Made by a program: the position numbers and the translations under genes
Notes under the pieces: generated by a model
Databases searched by the model: none
Seen by the model: only the letters and a program-made list of their open reading frames with translations
What the model was told of the DNA's origin: nothing
From: Candidatus Competibacteraceae bacterium
GTDB taxonomy: Bacteria > Pseudomonadota > Gammaproteobacteria > Competibacterales > Competibacteraceae
Direction: 5' to 3'
DNA length: 35,561 nt
NCBI GenBank assembly: GCA_027492875.1
Contig: JAPUDV010000135.1
Span: 1-35,561, forward strand
Shown: piece by piece, positions 1 to 11,535 of the stretch
Layout: each line of letters opens with the position of its first letter
Numbering within the stretch: the stretch's first letter is position 1

Positions 1-2
1 TG

Positions 3-113
3 TTCTCGCTGGAAGGCCCGGAGGGCGTGCGCTTCCTGACCCGTTCGCGGTTGTTCGGCGACGAGGAATGGGCGGCCCTGGAACAGGAGCCGATCCGTCG
101 GGGCGGAGCGTGA
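3..113 (+). CDS. C-terminal end of an unidentified protein (partial)
   Basis: The window opens inside an open frame that encodes 36 residues (FSLEGPEGVRFLTRSRLFG... ending in RRGGA) and stops at TGA 111-113. Its composition (charged, few rare codons) looks coding, and it lies 37 bp upstream of the SPFH gene on the same strand, so the two may be co-transcribed. There is too little sequence to assign a family. The start lies outside the window. Confidence 0.5.
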   Translation, partial: FSLEGPEGVRFLTRSRLFGDEEWAALEQEPIRRGGA

Positions 114-150
114 CCCCTAACTTTCTCCCGCATGTCAACGAGATGACTTA

Positions 151-1938
151 ATGACTCTGCTGGTCTTGATCGTTCTGTTCGCGCTCGGCGCGCTTTTCGT
201 ACCGCGTTTCATCCCGGAAACCCGAACCACTCGCGGCGGCAAGGCGCTGTCGCTGGGCTGGCTGAGAACTGGCGCGCGCCTGGCGCTGGCGCTGGCGGCG
301 GTGTTCATGATCCTGGCGACTTCGTTCGTGATCGTCGATCAGGACAAGGTCGGTCATCTGAAACTGATCTACGGGCTTAAAGAGCTGCCGCCCGGCCACA
401 TCATCGCCATGAACGGCGAGGCCGGTCCTCAGGCGGAAATCCTCGGCCCCGGCTTCAACTTCAAGCCGCTGTTGAATCTGCTGTACGAAGTCGAGGAAAA
501 GCCGGTCACGGAGATTCCGGAAAATCATTACGGCTTCGTGGTCGCCCGCGACGGGCAGGCGCTGCGGCCGGATCAGTTTCTGGCCGATGCCTGGCCCAGC
601 GAGGACAAGATGCTCGATGCCCGCCATTTTCTCACCGAGGGACAGGGGCAGAAGGGGCCGCAGCTCTCCGTGCTCCGACCGGGCCGTTACCGGCTGAATC
701 AATACCTGTTCGATGTGCAGGCCAAGGGAGAACCGTTCCAGGCGACCTCGATTCCGGCCGGGTTCGTGGCGGTGATCAAATCGAACGTGCAGGACAAACC
801 CGCCGATGCGTGCCAGCCCATCCGCGATGAACGGACCGCCAAGCTCTCGGTGCCGCTCGTGCCCAGGGGGTGTCGGGGCGTCTGGAGCGAGCCGTTGCTG
901 CCCGGCACCTATTACCTCAACAAGCGTGCTTACGAGGTCGCTCTGGTCGATACCCGCATCCAGACCTGGCAATACCAGGGCGGTTATGTCCGGCGCCGGA
1001 TCAACCTGACCTTGAATCAGAACGGCCAGATCGAGCAGACGGCGGAGCGGGAAGAGGTGGTGACGCCCAAGAACGCCGCCGACAACGCGGTGCTGTTGCG
1101 GGTCGAGGGCTGGGAAATCCCGCAGGATTTGCGGGTGCTGGCCCAGGTCACGCCGGAGGACGCGCCGTTCGTGGTCGCGTCCGTGGGCGATTTGCAGGCG
1201 GTCGAGGACAAGATCATGACCCCGACGGTGCGCAGCATCGTCCGCAACGTCACCGGTTCCTACGTGGCCCCGGCGGCGGGCGCGCCAGCGGGCGACAGTC
1301 TGCAAAGCGTACATCGAGTGCTGGACTTGCAGGACAAACGGCCGCAACTGGAACAGGCGGTGCTGGAAGCGCTGATTCCCGAGGCCCGCAACGCCGGCGT
1401 CTCCGTGCGCGAAGTGCGCTTTGGCGATCCGGCGCTGCCACCGGAGCTGTTGCTGGCCCGCAAGCGCGAGCAACTGGCCCAACAGATGACCACCACCTTC
1501 CAGAAGGAACAACAAGCTCAGGAGGAGCGGATCAAGACCGAGAAGGCGCGCGCCACCGCCGAACAGCAGCCGGAGCTGGTGCGGGCGGAAATCCAGGTCG
1601 AGGTGGCCAAGCAGGACCGCACGGCGGCGCAATTGCGCGGCGAGGGCGAGAAGCTGCGCTTGCAGGAAATCGCCGCCGGCCAGCAGGCCCAGGCCGGTGT
1701 GCTGGGCCGGGAGCTGACCTACCAGCTGGCGATGGTCAAGGAGGTACTGGCGTTCATCGCCGCCAACCCCGATGCGGTCAAGGTACCGAGCGTGCTGGTG
1801 GAGGGGAGCGAATCCGGGACCTCATTGCCGGCGGCGGCGGCCATCTTCGGCTTTCTCGGCAACAGCACGGTGGCGCGGGGGCTGAGTCAGGCCGCCGGCG
1901 CGCCATCCACCGCGCCGGCCAGGCCTGGGGTCCCTTGA
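151..1938 (+). CDS. SPFH/band-7 domain membrane protein
   Basis: A 595-residue protein. The N-terminus has a hydrophobic segment at about 1-17 and a second at about 47-68 (rich in A, L, V and I), followed by a soluble region. Residues about 60-430 have the character of a band-7/SPFH (flotillin-like) domain, with GPGFNFKPL and VVARDGQALRPDQF motifs. Residues about 435-520 form a long Ala/Glu/Gln/Lys-rich coiled coil, as in flotillins and HflK/C-like proteins. A Gly/Ala/Pro-rich tail follows. Family members oligomerise on the membrane and organise microdomains or control proteases; which role applies here is not visible. It is larger than HflK or HflC (about 300-420 aa), so I do not call either. 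The gene converges on the histidine kinase, with 21 bp between the stops. Confidence 0.8.
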   Translation: MTLLVLIVLFALGALFVPRFIPETRTTRGGKALSLGWLRTGARLALALAAVFMILATSFVIVDQDKVGHLKLIYGLKELPPGHIIAMNGEAGPQAEILGPGFNFKPLLNLLYEVEEKPVTEIPENHYGFVVARDGQALRPDQFLADAWPSEDKMLDARHFLTEGQGQKGPQLSVLRPGRYRLNQYLFDVQAKGEPFQATSIPAGFVAVIKSNVQDKPADACQPIRDERTAKLSVPLVPRGCRGVWSEPLLPGTYYLNKRAYEVALVDTRIQTWQYQGGYVRRRINLTLNQNGQIEQTAEREEVVTPKNAADNAVLLRVEGWEIPQDLRVLAQVTPEDAPFVVASVGDLQAVEDKIMTPTVRSIVRNVTGSYVAPAAGAPAGDSLQSVHRVLDLQDKRPQLEQAVLEALIPEARNAGVSVREVRFGDPALPPELLLARKREQLAQQMTTTFQKEQQAQEERIKTEKARATAEQQPELVRAEIQVEVAKQDRTAAQLRGEGEKLRLQEIAAGQQAQAGVLGRELTYQLAMVKEVLAFIAANPDAVKVPSVLVEGSESGTSLPAAAAIFGFLGNSTVARGLSQAAGAPSTAPARPGVP

Positions 1939-1959
1939 GAAGCGTGGTTACCCGCCGTT

Positions 1960-4680
<2,721 letters not shown>

Positions 4681-4759
4681 GGCGTTATCACCGCGGGATG
4701 AGTCGGCGGGCCGAACCGCGCGCCCGACCGCACGGTTTGCCCTGGAGCGCCGTTCGGCG

Positions 4760-6526
4760 CTACTTGGCGTTCTCGATCAGGTCGAGTTCGACCGGAATAA
4801 AGGCGGGCACGGTTTCCCGCCGCAGCGTCTTGATCGCCGCGTCCATCGCTAGGCTGCCCATCCGCTCCGGATTTTGCGCGACGGTGGCGTCGATCTTGCC
4901 CTCGCGCAGGGCTTGCAGCACTTCCGGGATGGCGTCGAATCCGACCAGCAGCGGGCGCCGGCCACCATCGGCGGCTTGCAGCGCGTCCAGCACGCCCAGG
5001 ATCATGTTGTCGTTGTGGGCGAAGACGGCGTCGAAGGTCTGGTGCTGGGCCAGCATCCGCGCCATGATCTGGCGGGCGTTGTCGCGGTTGAAGTGAGCGA
5101 CTTCGCGCGCCGTCACCTTCAGCTTGTCGTGCTGGGCGATGACGGCGTTGAAGCCCTTGCCGCGCTCGTAACTGACCGAGGTGCCGGGGATACCCTCGAA
5201 TTCGGCGATGACGCCACCTTCCAGTTTGCGGGCGATGTATTCGCCCGCCAGGCGGCCCCCGGCCACGTTGTCGGAAGCGATATGGGAGACGACCTTGCCG
5301 CCGTCTTCCTTGCGGTCGACCGTGATGACCGGGATGCGGGCGCGATTGGCGATTTCGATGCCGGGCTGCACCGCTTGCGAGTTGGTGGGGTTGATGAGGA
5401 TGAAGTCCATCTTTTTGCCCACGAAATCCTGGATGGCCAGCAGTTGCTGGGAATCGTCGTTCCGGGCGTCGGCATGGAACAGTTCGACGCCGTGCAATTC
5501 GGCCTCGGCGCGGGCGCCCGCGAGCAGGGCGGCGAAAAACGGGTTGCTCAGATCCGAGAGCGACAGCGCGATTCGTTTGCCGAAACTTTCGTGGGTGATC
5601 AGGTCCAGCGGCACGTCCTGATGGGTCGGGATCTTCTTGCCTTGCAGCGCCCGCAGCGCCAGTTCGACGCCGTGGCGGCCCATCAGTTCGGGATGCTGTT
5701 CGACGGTGGCGTGCATCCGGCCGTTGCGCAGTTCGTTTCGGGCCGCCTCGATGTTGTCGTAGCCGCTGACCAGCACCTTTCCGGTCAGGTTGCGCAGGTC
5801 GAGGGCTTGCAGCACGCCGAGCGCCATCTGGTCGTTGGCGCAGAGAACGGCGTCCACGGCGCCCCGCTTTTCCAGCAGGCCGGCCATGCGGGCGAATGCG
5901 TCCTCGGCGTGCCAGTTGGCGCCGATCGAGTCCACGATTTCGATGCCGCCGCCGGCGGTGACGGCTTGCCGGAAACCCGTCTTGCGCAATTCGCTGTTTT
6001 GGGCGCCGCCGATGCCCTCGATGATCACGACGCGGCCCTTGCCGCGCAGCTTGCGACGGAAATAGTCGCCCACCAGCGCCGCGCCCTTGGCGTTGTCGGA
6101 GCCGACGAAGGGAATGGCGATGCCGTATTGAGCCTGGGTGTCCTTGTCCAGCGGATTGTCGAGGTTGATGACCACGATGCCCTGATCGACGGCTTTCTTG
6201 AGCGGCGGGACCAGCTTGCGCGAATCCACCGGCGCGATGACGATGGCGCCGTAGCCACGGGAAATCAGGTTGTTGATGATGCCGATCTGGTGTTCGACAT
6301 CGGTTTCCATCTCGGTGCCGAATACTTCCAGGGTAACGCCGTTCTCGCGGGCGTATTCCTTGGCGCCGGCCTCCATCTCGAAGAAGAACGGGTTGGACAA
6401 CGCCTTCATGACCAGGGCGATCTTGCTCTTGTTGCTATTGGATTGCGCGTGCGCCGGGAAGGGCGGCGCCCATGCGATCAGACAGAGCAGCATCAGGGAC
6501 AGCAGACGGTGCGGCAGGTTGTTCAT
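4760..6526 (-). CDS. periplasmic binding protein with two tandem sugar-binding-like domains
   Basis: A 588-residue exported protein. I chose ATG 6526-6524 because it gives a classical signal peptide ([20 protein letters not shown], then PAHAQ|S); the open frame extends upstream but without signal-like sequence. The mature protein has two copies of the type-1 periplasmic binding fold (ribose-binding-like, Peripla_BP_4). One starts at [24 protein letters not shown] (about 35-310) and one at [25 protein letters not shown] (about 318-585). Both carry SNPFF, an INP/IAP-type strand, SDN(V/A)xG and [18 protein letters not shown] motifs. Ordinary ABC sugar-binding proteins have one copy. There is no permease or ATPase gene nearby; the next gene is a hybrid kinase, so a sensory co-receptor role is more likely than transport. 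The ligand is unknown. Confidence 0.85.
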   Translation of the reverse strand: MNNLPHRLLSLMLLCLIAWAPPFPAHAQSNSNKSKIALVMKALSNPFFFEMEAGAKEYARENGVTLEVFGTEMETDVEHQIGIINNLISRGYGAIVIAPVDSRKLVPPLKKAVDQGIVVINLDNPLDKDTQAQYGIAIPFVGSDNAKGAALVGDYFRRKLRGKGRVVIIEGIGGAQNSELRKTGFRQAVTAGGGIEIVDSIGANWHAEDAFARMAGLLEKRGAVDAVLCANDQMALGVLQALDLRNLTGKVLVSGYDNIEAARNELRNGRMHATVEQHPELMGRHGVELALRALQGKKIPTHQDVPLDLITHESFGKRIALSLSDLSNPFFAALLAGARAEAELHGVELFHADARNDDSQQLLAIQDFVGKKMDFILINPTNSQAVQPGIEIANRARIPVITVDRKEDGGKVVSHIASDNVAGGRLAGEYIARKLEGGVIAEFEGIPGTSVSYERGKGFNAVIAQHDKLKVTAREVAHFNRDNARQIMARMLAQHQTFDAVFAHNDNMILGVLDALQAADGGRRPLLVGFDAIPEVLQALREGKIDATVAQNPERMGSLAMDAAIKTLRRETVPAFIPVELDLIENAK

Positions 6527-6978
6527 GAACTGTGTTCCGTGTCGTTCGGCGGACAGGGTGGCGCGGCGGGTTGGGGTGAAGGGGAACGAGGGGGATGATA
6601 AAGAATTCGGGAGCAAAATGGCTCGAATCCTTCGAGCGTCGGATCGGGCCTGGGGATGGCCGGACGCGGCTTGGCGCCGGCATGCTGGGGTTTCACCCGC
6701 CCTCGCTTCCACACGCGACCGCCTCGGCGGTTCGCCCGCCCAAGTCGCTGCTCCGTCCGCGCCCGCATCGGCCTCGAGTAAAGATCTGTACCGACGCCGC
6801 CCACTTGCCGATGCGGATCAGCGCCTCAAGCCGGGTGCGTTTCTCAGCGATCAGGTGGGCGATCTATGGATAATCCTCATGGACGTTATGTTAAAGCGAG
6901 TAACTTAAGTTGCCTATAATTATGGCGGATTGTATGGGGTCGGAGTTTTTATTGATTTTTTCAAGAGGGGTATGGCTA
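6527..6978. other. 452-bp divergent intergenic region
   Basis: This region separates the minus-strand binding-protein gene from the plus-strand protease gene. The GC-rich part (6601-6850) has open frames in several phases, but none has a family-like sequence, a ribosome site or a codon pattern I trust. The AT-rich end (6885-6978) carries a promoter candidate and the ribosome site of the protease gene. I see no RNA gene here. Confidence 0.6.
6891..6920 (+). promoter_or_regulatory. sigma70-like promoter of the S8 protease gene
   Basis: A perfect -10 hexamer TATAAT at 6915-6920 sits 18 bp downstream of a weak -35 (TTAAAG, 6891-6896). It is the most AT-rich part of the spacer and lies about 58 bp before the GTG start. 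The strong -10 and poor -35 suggest either moderate constitutive use or an activator. Confidence 0.5.
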
Positions 6979-9900
6979 GTGAAAACACTGTACTATCAAT
7001 TCCAGAAGGTGGCATTCGGCTGCCTTGTGGCGGCTTATTTCGGTTTGGTTGCAGCGGCGCAGGCCGCTCCGCCCGCCCTGCAGGCGAGCGCGGTGACACA
7101 GATCAATACACTACGGCAAATCCATGCATCGCGAACGGCGGTTCAGCAAAAGATCGGGTCTCGGATCTACCTGGGCCTGCTCAACAAGCGACACGATTCG
7201 CGGCTGACCGCGCTGCCCGATTTTCGCTTTGTGCAGCCTGATGCCGATGGCTTGATTGCCGTCGACATCAGTTTGCATAACGCTGCCAACGTCAAGAGCG
7301 CGGTCGATCAGCTGGAGCATCTTGGCGCCACCATCCAATCGACGAGCTACCGCTACCGCACGATCCGGGCACGGGCACGGCTGGAGGATCTCGAGGGCAT
7401 CGCTGGGCTGAGCACGGTGCGCAGCGTGCGCAAAGCGGTGCCCGCCATGACCCACGCGATCAATGTCTCCGAAGGCGACAAAACTCATGGGGCAGATCCT
7501 GCTCGGGCCACTTTCGGCACCAATGGAACCGGCGTAAAGGTGTGCGTGCTGTCCGACGGCGTCGATTCGCTCGCCGCGCTGCAAGCATCGGGCGATCTGC
7601 CGCCGGCGGTGGACGTGCTGTCGGGGCAGGCCGGCAGCGGCAACGAAGGGGCCGCGATGCTCGAGATCATCCACGACCTCGCTCCGGGCGCCACCCTCGG
7701 CTTCGCTACGGCGGATCCAACGGAGGCCCAATTCGCGCAGAATATCTTGAATCTGGCCTCTGCGGGTTGCGGGATCATCGTCGACGATATTATTTATCTC
7801 GACGAATCTCCGTTCCAGGACGGGCCGGTAGCGCAGGCGGTCAACGCCGTGACCGCTGCCGGAGTACTGTATTTCTCCTCCGCTGGCAACGAGGGTAACA
7901 AGGACGACGGCAGCTCCGGTACCTGGGAAGGCGATTTCAAAGGCAACGGCACAATCGCCACCCTGGCGGGTGGGGGCACCGCCCACGATTTTGGCGATGG
8001 CGGACAGTCCATTCTGGTAACAGCCAATTCCGCCGTAACGGTACTCACTTGGGCGGAGAACTATAACGGCGCCGCCGGTACGGGCGATGCATCGACCGAC
8101 TTCGATCTCTACGATATGGACGGTAGCCTGAGCACCGTCTTCGATGCGAGCACGAATACCCAGGACGGGAGCGGCGGCGACGATCTCGCCGTCGAGATCA
8201 GTGGACCGGCATTCGCCGGGGAGCGGCTGGTGGTGCTGCGGTTCGCGGCGGGCACCACCAGCAGCGTGCCGATGTTTAACCTGATCGCCTTTCGGGGTCG
8301 GTTGGATTCGGCCTGGGCCACCACGGGCGCGACCCGCGGCCACAGCGCCGCCGCCGCCGCCTTCAGCGTGGCCGCCACCCCAGCCGCCGCCGCATTCGGC
8401 GCCGGAAACCCCTCCGGCCCCTATCCGGGCCTGTTCACGGGAGCGAATGTCAGTGAACTTTTCACCTCGGATGGTCCGCGTCGGCTCATTCTGGACCCGA
8501 CCGGTGCCGAGCTGTGCCCGGGGAACCGCACCAGTAGCTGCGCCAACGGGTTGCGCCAGAAGCCCGATATTACTGCGGCTGATGGTGTCTCCTGTGCGGC
8601 GCCCGGATTCAATCCGTTCTTTGGCACCTCTGCCGCCGCCCCGCATGCCGCCGCTATCGCCGCACTGCTGAAGTCTGCGGTCCCGTCCTTGACGCCCGCC
8701 CAGGCGCGCACGGCGCTGCTCGGCTCGGCGATCGACATCGAGACCGCCGGCATCGACCGCGATACCGGGGCCGGCATCGTGATGGCCCAGAACGCTCTGC
8801 AGGCGGCGGGGGTTACCCCGCAAGCCTTCCTGAGCGCCGGCACCCCGGTGTTCACCGAAATCGTGGGGGATAGCGACTCCTTCATCGAGGCTAACGAGGA
8901 ATGGAGCGTGGTGATACCGCTGCAGAACAGCGGAGGGGCGCCAGCCACCGCGATTTCGGCGGTGCTGAGCACGACCACGGCCGGGGTGACCCTCACCAGC
9001 GCCAATTCGACCTATCCGGACCTCGCCGTTGGCGCGTCCGCGAACAACGCCACGACCTATGTCTTTCATGTCGGAGCAGGGTTGCTTTGTGGCGCTCCCA
9101 TCCATTTTGTCTTGACCGCGAGCTACGCTGGAGGAGGACTGAATAGCCCTCAGACATTCCCATTTACCCAGGCGACTGGTGCACCTGGAACGCCGACCGC
9201 GTTCAGCTACACCGGTCCTGCGGTACCCATTCCGGACGGTGGCGATTTGAGCGGCAATAACCCTGGCGCCGCCGTACAGGCGCCCGTCCCGGTGTCGGGG
9301 TTCACCGGTGGCGTCTACGACGTCAATCTGAGCATCGACGGTTCTTCGTGTTCGACAACTAACGGCTCCACCACGGTGGGGATCGATCACAGTTTTGTGA
9401 ATGACCTGCAAATCACCGTGCGCTCTCCGGCGGGTACTCCGGTCATGGTCATCCAGAACACCGATGGCGGCGGCAATAACTTCTGTCAGACGCTGCTCGA
9501 TGACCAAAGCGCGGGTCCGAGCATTCAAAGTGTCGTTTCCGCCAACGCGCCGTTCACCGGCTCGTTCACGCCGAACCAGCCGCTCGCGGGATTCAAGGGA
9601 GAGAATCCGAACGGCACCTGGAATCTGCAGGCACAGGATTTCTTTAGCCTGGATACCGGGAATATCCGCGCTTTTACCCTGACCATCACGCCAGCCGTGT
9701 GCAATGCCCCGCCGCTTGCGGCGAAGGTCTCCGCGACCAAATCGGTTGACGGCGCCAGCCATGCGCCCGGCGGCACCGCGATTTATACGGTCGTGCTGAC
9801 CAACTCCGGGACGGGTACGGCCTTCGACAATCCCGGCAATGAGTTTACCGACGTGTTGCCGGCGCAGCTGACACTGGTCTCGGCCAACGCCACCAGCGGC

Positions 9901-10680
9901 ACGGCGCTGGCCACCCTTGCCACCAATACCGTGACATGGAATGGCTCGATTCCGCCGGGGGGCTCGGTGACCTTGACGATCAACGCCACCGTCAAACCCG
10001 GCACGGCGGGACAGGTCGTGAGCAATCAGGGCAGTGGGTCCTTCGACGCTGACCTGAACGGCACCAACGAAACGACCTATCTCACGGATGGAGTACCGGG
10101 TAACGGGGGCAGCGATCCCACCCGCTTTACCGTGTCCACGGTGAACGTCTCCGCGACCAAATCGGTTGACGGCGCCAGCCATGCGCCCGGCGGCACCGCG
10201 ATTTATACGGTCGTGCTGACCAACTCCGGGACGGGTACGGCCTTCGACAATCCCGGCAATGAGTTTACCGACGTGTTGCCGGCGCAGCTGACACTGGTCT
10301 CGGCCAACGCCACCAGCGGCACGGCGCTGGCCACCCTTGCCACCAATACCGTGACATGGAATGGCTCGATTCCGCCGGGGGGCTCGGTGACCTTGACGAT
10401 CAACGCCACCGTCAAACCCGGCACGGCGGGACAGGTCGTGAGCAATCAGGGCAGTGGGTCCTTCGACGCTGACCTGAACGGCACCAACGAAACGACCTAT
10501 CTCACGGATGGAGTACCGGGTAACGGGGGCAGCGATCCCACCCGCTTTACCGTGAGTGCTGGTGGAGGAGGTGGTTCAGGCACTGCCAAGTCGATACCTG
10601 CCACAACTCCTTTGGGTATCGTCCTGTTGATGCTCATGTTGGGTACGGCGGGGCTGCTCGTGGCCCGCCAGCGGAGTTAA
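6979..10680 (+). CDS. secreted S8-like serine protease with P-domain, DUF11 repeats and IPTL-like anchor
   Basis: A 1233-residue protein starting at GTG 6979, chosen because AGAGGGG (6964-6970) lies 8 bp upstream and a signal peptide follows (MKTLYYQFQ..., cleavage near AQA|AP). A propeptide (about 33-180) precedes a subtilase domain with Asp193 (VLSDGVDS), oxyanion Asn304 (SSAGNEGN) and Ser551 (GTSAAAPHAAA). Where subtilases have HGTH, the sequence reads NEGAAMLEIIHDLAPGA, with Glu223 at the His position. About 245 residues between Asn304 and Ser551 include a beta-rich insert. Then come a CARDB-like region (about 615-720), a proprotein-convertase P-domain (about 775-909), two DUF11 repeats (917-1052 and 1057-1192), and a C-terminus SIPATTPLGIVLLMLML...RQRS resembling IPTL-CTERM sorting signals. 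It is probably surface-attached or released. Its substrate is unknown. Confidence 0.85.
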   Translation: MKTLYYQFQKVAFGCLVAAYFGLVAAAQAAPPALQASAVTQINTLRQIHASRTAVQQKIGSRIYLGLLNKRHDSRLTALPDFRFVQPDADGLIAVDISLHNAANVKSAVDQLEHLGATIQSTSYRYRTIRARARLEDLEGIAGLSTVRSVRKAVPAMTHAINVSEGDKTHGADPARATFGTNGTGVKVCVLSDGVDSLAALQASGDLPPAVDVLSGQAGSGNEGAAMLEIIHDLAPGATLGFATADPTEAQFAQNILNLASAGCGIIVDDIIYLDESPFQDGPVAQAVNAVTAAGVLYFSSAGNEGNKDDGSSGTWEGDFKGNGTIATLAGGGTAHDFGDGGQSILVTANSAVTVLTWAENYNGAAGTGDASTDFDLYDMDGSLSTVFDASTNTQDGSGGDDLAVEISGPAFAGERLVVLRFAAGTTSSVPMFNLIAFRGRLDSAWATTGATRGHSAAAAAFSVAATPAAAAFGAGNPSGPYPGLFTGANVSELFTSDGPRRLILDPTGAELCPGNRTSSCANGLRQKPDITAADGVSCAAPGFNPFFGTSAAAPHAAAIAALLKSAVPSLTPAQARTALLGSAIDIETAGIDRDTGAGIVMAQNALQAAGVTPQAFLSAGTPVFTEIVGDSDSFIEANEEWSVVIPLQNSGGAPATAISAVLSTTTAGVTLTSANSTYPDLAVGASANNATTYVFHVGAGLLCGAPIHFVLTASYAGGGLNSPQTFPFTQATGAPGTPTAFSYTGPAVPIPDGGDLSGNNPGAAVQAPVPVSGFTGGVYDVNLSIDGSSCSTTNGSTTVGIDHSFVNDLQITVRSPAGTPVMVIQNTDGGGNNFCQTLLDDQSAGPSIQSVVSANAPFTGSFTPNQPLAGFKGENPNGTWNLQAQDFFSLDTGNIRAFTLTITPAVCNAPPLAAKVSATKSVDGASHAPGGTAIYTVVLTNSGTGTAFDNPGNEFTDVLPAQLTLVSANATSGTALATLATNTVTWNGSIPPGGSVTLTINATVKPGTAGQVVSNQGSGSFDADLNGTNETTYLTDGVPGNGGSDPTRFTVSTVNVSATKSVDGASHAPGGTAIYTVVLTNSGTGTAFDNPGNEFTDVLPAQLTLVSANATSGTALATLATNTVTWNGSIPPGGSVTLTINATVKPGTAGQVVSNQGSGSFDADLNGTNETTYLTDGVPGNGGSDPTRFTVSAGGGGGSGTAKSIPATTPLGIVLLMLMLGTAGLLVARQRS
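9727..10134 (+). repeat. perfect 408-bp tandem repeat, copy 1 (DUF11 module)
   Basis: Bases 9727-10134 are identical to 10147-10554 at an offset of exactly 420 bp. Each copy encodes one DUF11 (conserved repeat) domain starting VSATKSVDGASHAPGG. Linkers of 12 bp differ (STVN after copy 1, SAGG after copy 2). Identity at synonymous sites points to a very recent duplication or ongoing gene conversion. Confidence 0.97.
10147..10554 (+). repeat. perfect 408-bp tandem repeat, copy 2 (DUF11 module)
   Basis: Second copy, base-for-base identical to 9727-10134 by line-by-line comparison. Because the period (420 bp) is a multiple of three, gain or loss of a copy keeps the frame, so the number of stalk modules on the protease can vary without breaking the protein. 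Confidence 0.97.
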
Positions 10681-10703
10681 GTTCGCACCTTGGGGTTCTG
10701 ACC

Positions 10704-10743
10704 CACGCACCCTGCAGCGGGTTGCTGCGGGGTGCGTGCTTTT
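10704..10743 (+). terminator. intrinsic terminator after the protease gene
   Basis: The arm CACGCACCC-T-GCAGC pairs with GCTGC-G-GGGTGCGTG around the loop GGGTT. This gives a 15-bp stem with one T-G wobble, followed by CTTTT. It begins 24 bp after the stop codon. Confidence 0.85.
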
Positions 10744-10843
10744 CTGCCAACCACCCACCGTGTCCACCTCACCGGCGGCACTGTTTGAACTTGCTCAAAA
10801 GATGCTCGACTTTATTGGACTGTACAGCTTCTAGGCTGGAGCC

Positions 10844-11356
10844 ATGGCGAACTTTCTCGGCGAATTCGAATGCAAGCTCGATTCCAAGGCGCGGATCGCG
10901 CTGCCGACCGCGCTGAGAAAACAGTTGCCGCCCGAGGCCGAGGGGCGGTTGGTGGTCAACCGCGGTTTCGAGCAACATCTGGTGTTGTACCCGCTGCCGG
11001 AGTGGCGACGGGTGACCGCCGAACTCGATCGCCTCAACCCGTACATCAAGAAGCACCGCGAGTTCGTCCGCTATTTCCATCGTGGCGCGACCGAATTGGA
11101 ACTGGACGGCAGCGGCCGGCTGCTGCTGCCCCGGCGGTTGCTGGACTACGCCGGCATCCGCGACACCGCGATCCTGCTGGCCTACGCCCGTCGAATCGAG
11201 TGCTGGGATCCGACGCTGTACGAGAACCTGCTGTCGGACGAGCCGGCCGATTTCGCCCGCCTGGCCGAAGAGATCATGGGCGGCCTGGGCCGGTCGGAGC
11301 CGGATGCAGAACGGTTTCCCGATTTTCGGGAACCGCCGTTGGGGTCGCGGCACTAA
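10844..11356 (+). CDS. mraZ: MraZ-family transcriptional regulator, orphan
   Basis: A 170-residue protein with two SpoVT/AbrB-like MraZ half-domains. The first is FLGEFECKLDSKARIALPTALRKQL (residues 4-28) and the second is GATELELDGSGRLLLPRRLLDYAGI (about 78-102). MraZ proteins form rings and bind direct repeats upstream of the dcw (division and cell wall) cluster. Here no rsmH or other dcw gene follows; the next gene is trpE on the opposite strand. The GEFECK opening and the NRGFEQHLVLYPLPEW stretch look to me like Bacteroidota MraZ rather than the MFRG-type proteobacterial one, which is an inference from memory. The start ATG is preceded by GGAGCC. Confidence 0.8.
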   Translation: MANFLGEFECKLDSKARIALPTALRKQLPPEAEGRLVVNRGFEQHLVLYPLPEWRRVTAELDRLNPYIKKHREFVRYFHRGATELELDGSGRLLLPRRLLDYAGIRDTAILLAYARRIECWDPTLYENLLSDEPADFARLAEEIMGGLGRSEPDAERFPDFREPPLGSRH

Positions 11357-11460
11357 GCGGCCGTATAAAAACTTCCCTCTCCCCATGGGAGAGGGGTTGG
11401 GGGAGAGAGTTGTTTCTCAACACCTTCAGTCCCCATGGGCCGTACAAAAACGCCTCTGAA
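11357..11460. repeat. REP-like palindromic repeat with flanking direct repeat
   Basis: CCCTCTCCC (11375-11383), loop CAT, then GGGAGAGGG (11387-11395) form a perfect 9-bp hairpin, followed by GTTGGGGGAGAG. It is flanked by two near-identical words, GGCCGTATAAAAAC (about 11358) and GGCCGTACAAAAAC (about 11439). A relative in the opposite orientation lies at 31413-31463. Such CCCTCTCCC/GGGAGAGGG units are dispersed intergenic repeats in many proteobacterial genomes. Confidence 0.7.
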
Positions 11461-11535
11461 TTCACGGGTTCGGCGCGATCCTTTTCGGGCGCAAACGGCG
11501 GAAGCCGAACGGCTGGGGAGGATAGCAACTGAACG

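Noticed and set aside
4874..6598. Open frame of about 574 codons on the plus strand opposite the binding-protein gene
   Set aside because: Shadow of a clear coding frame with signal peptide and two binding domains; the translation has no family character.
7111..10182. Very long open frame of about 1023 codons on the minus strand opposite the S8 protease
   Set aside because: It mirrors the codon structure of the protease gene, has Arg/Gly/His-rich low-complexity translation, and includes the complement of the DUF11 repeats. It is a high-GC shadow.
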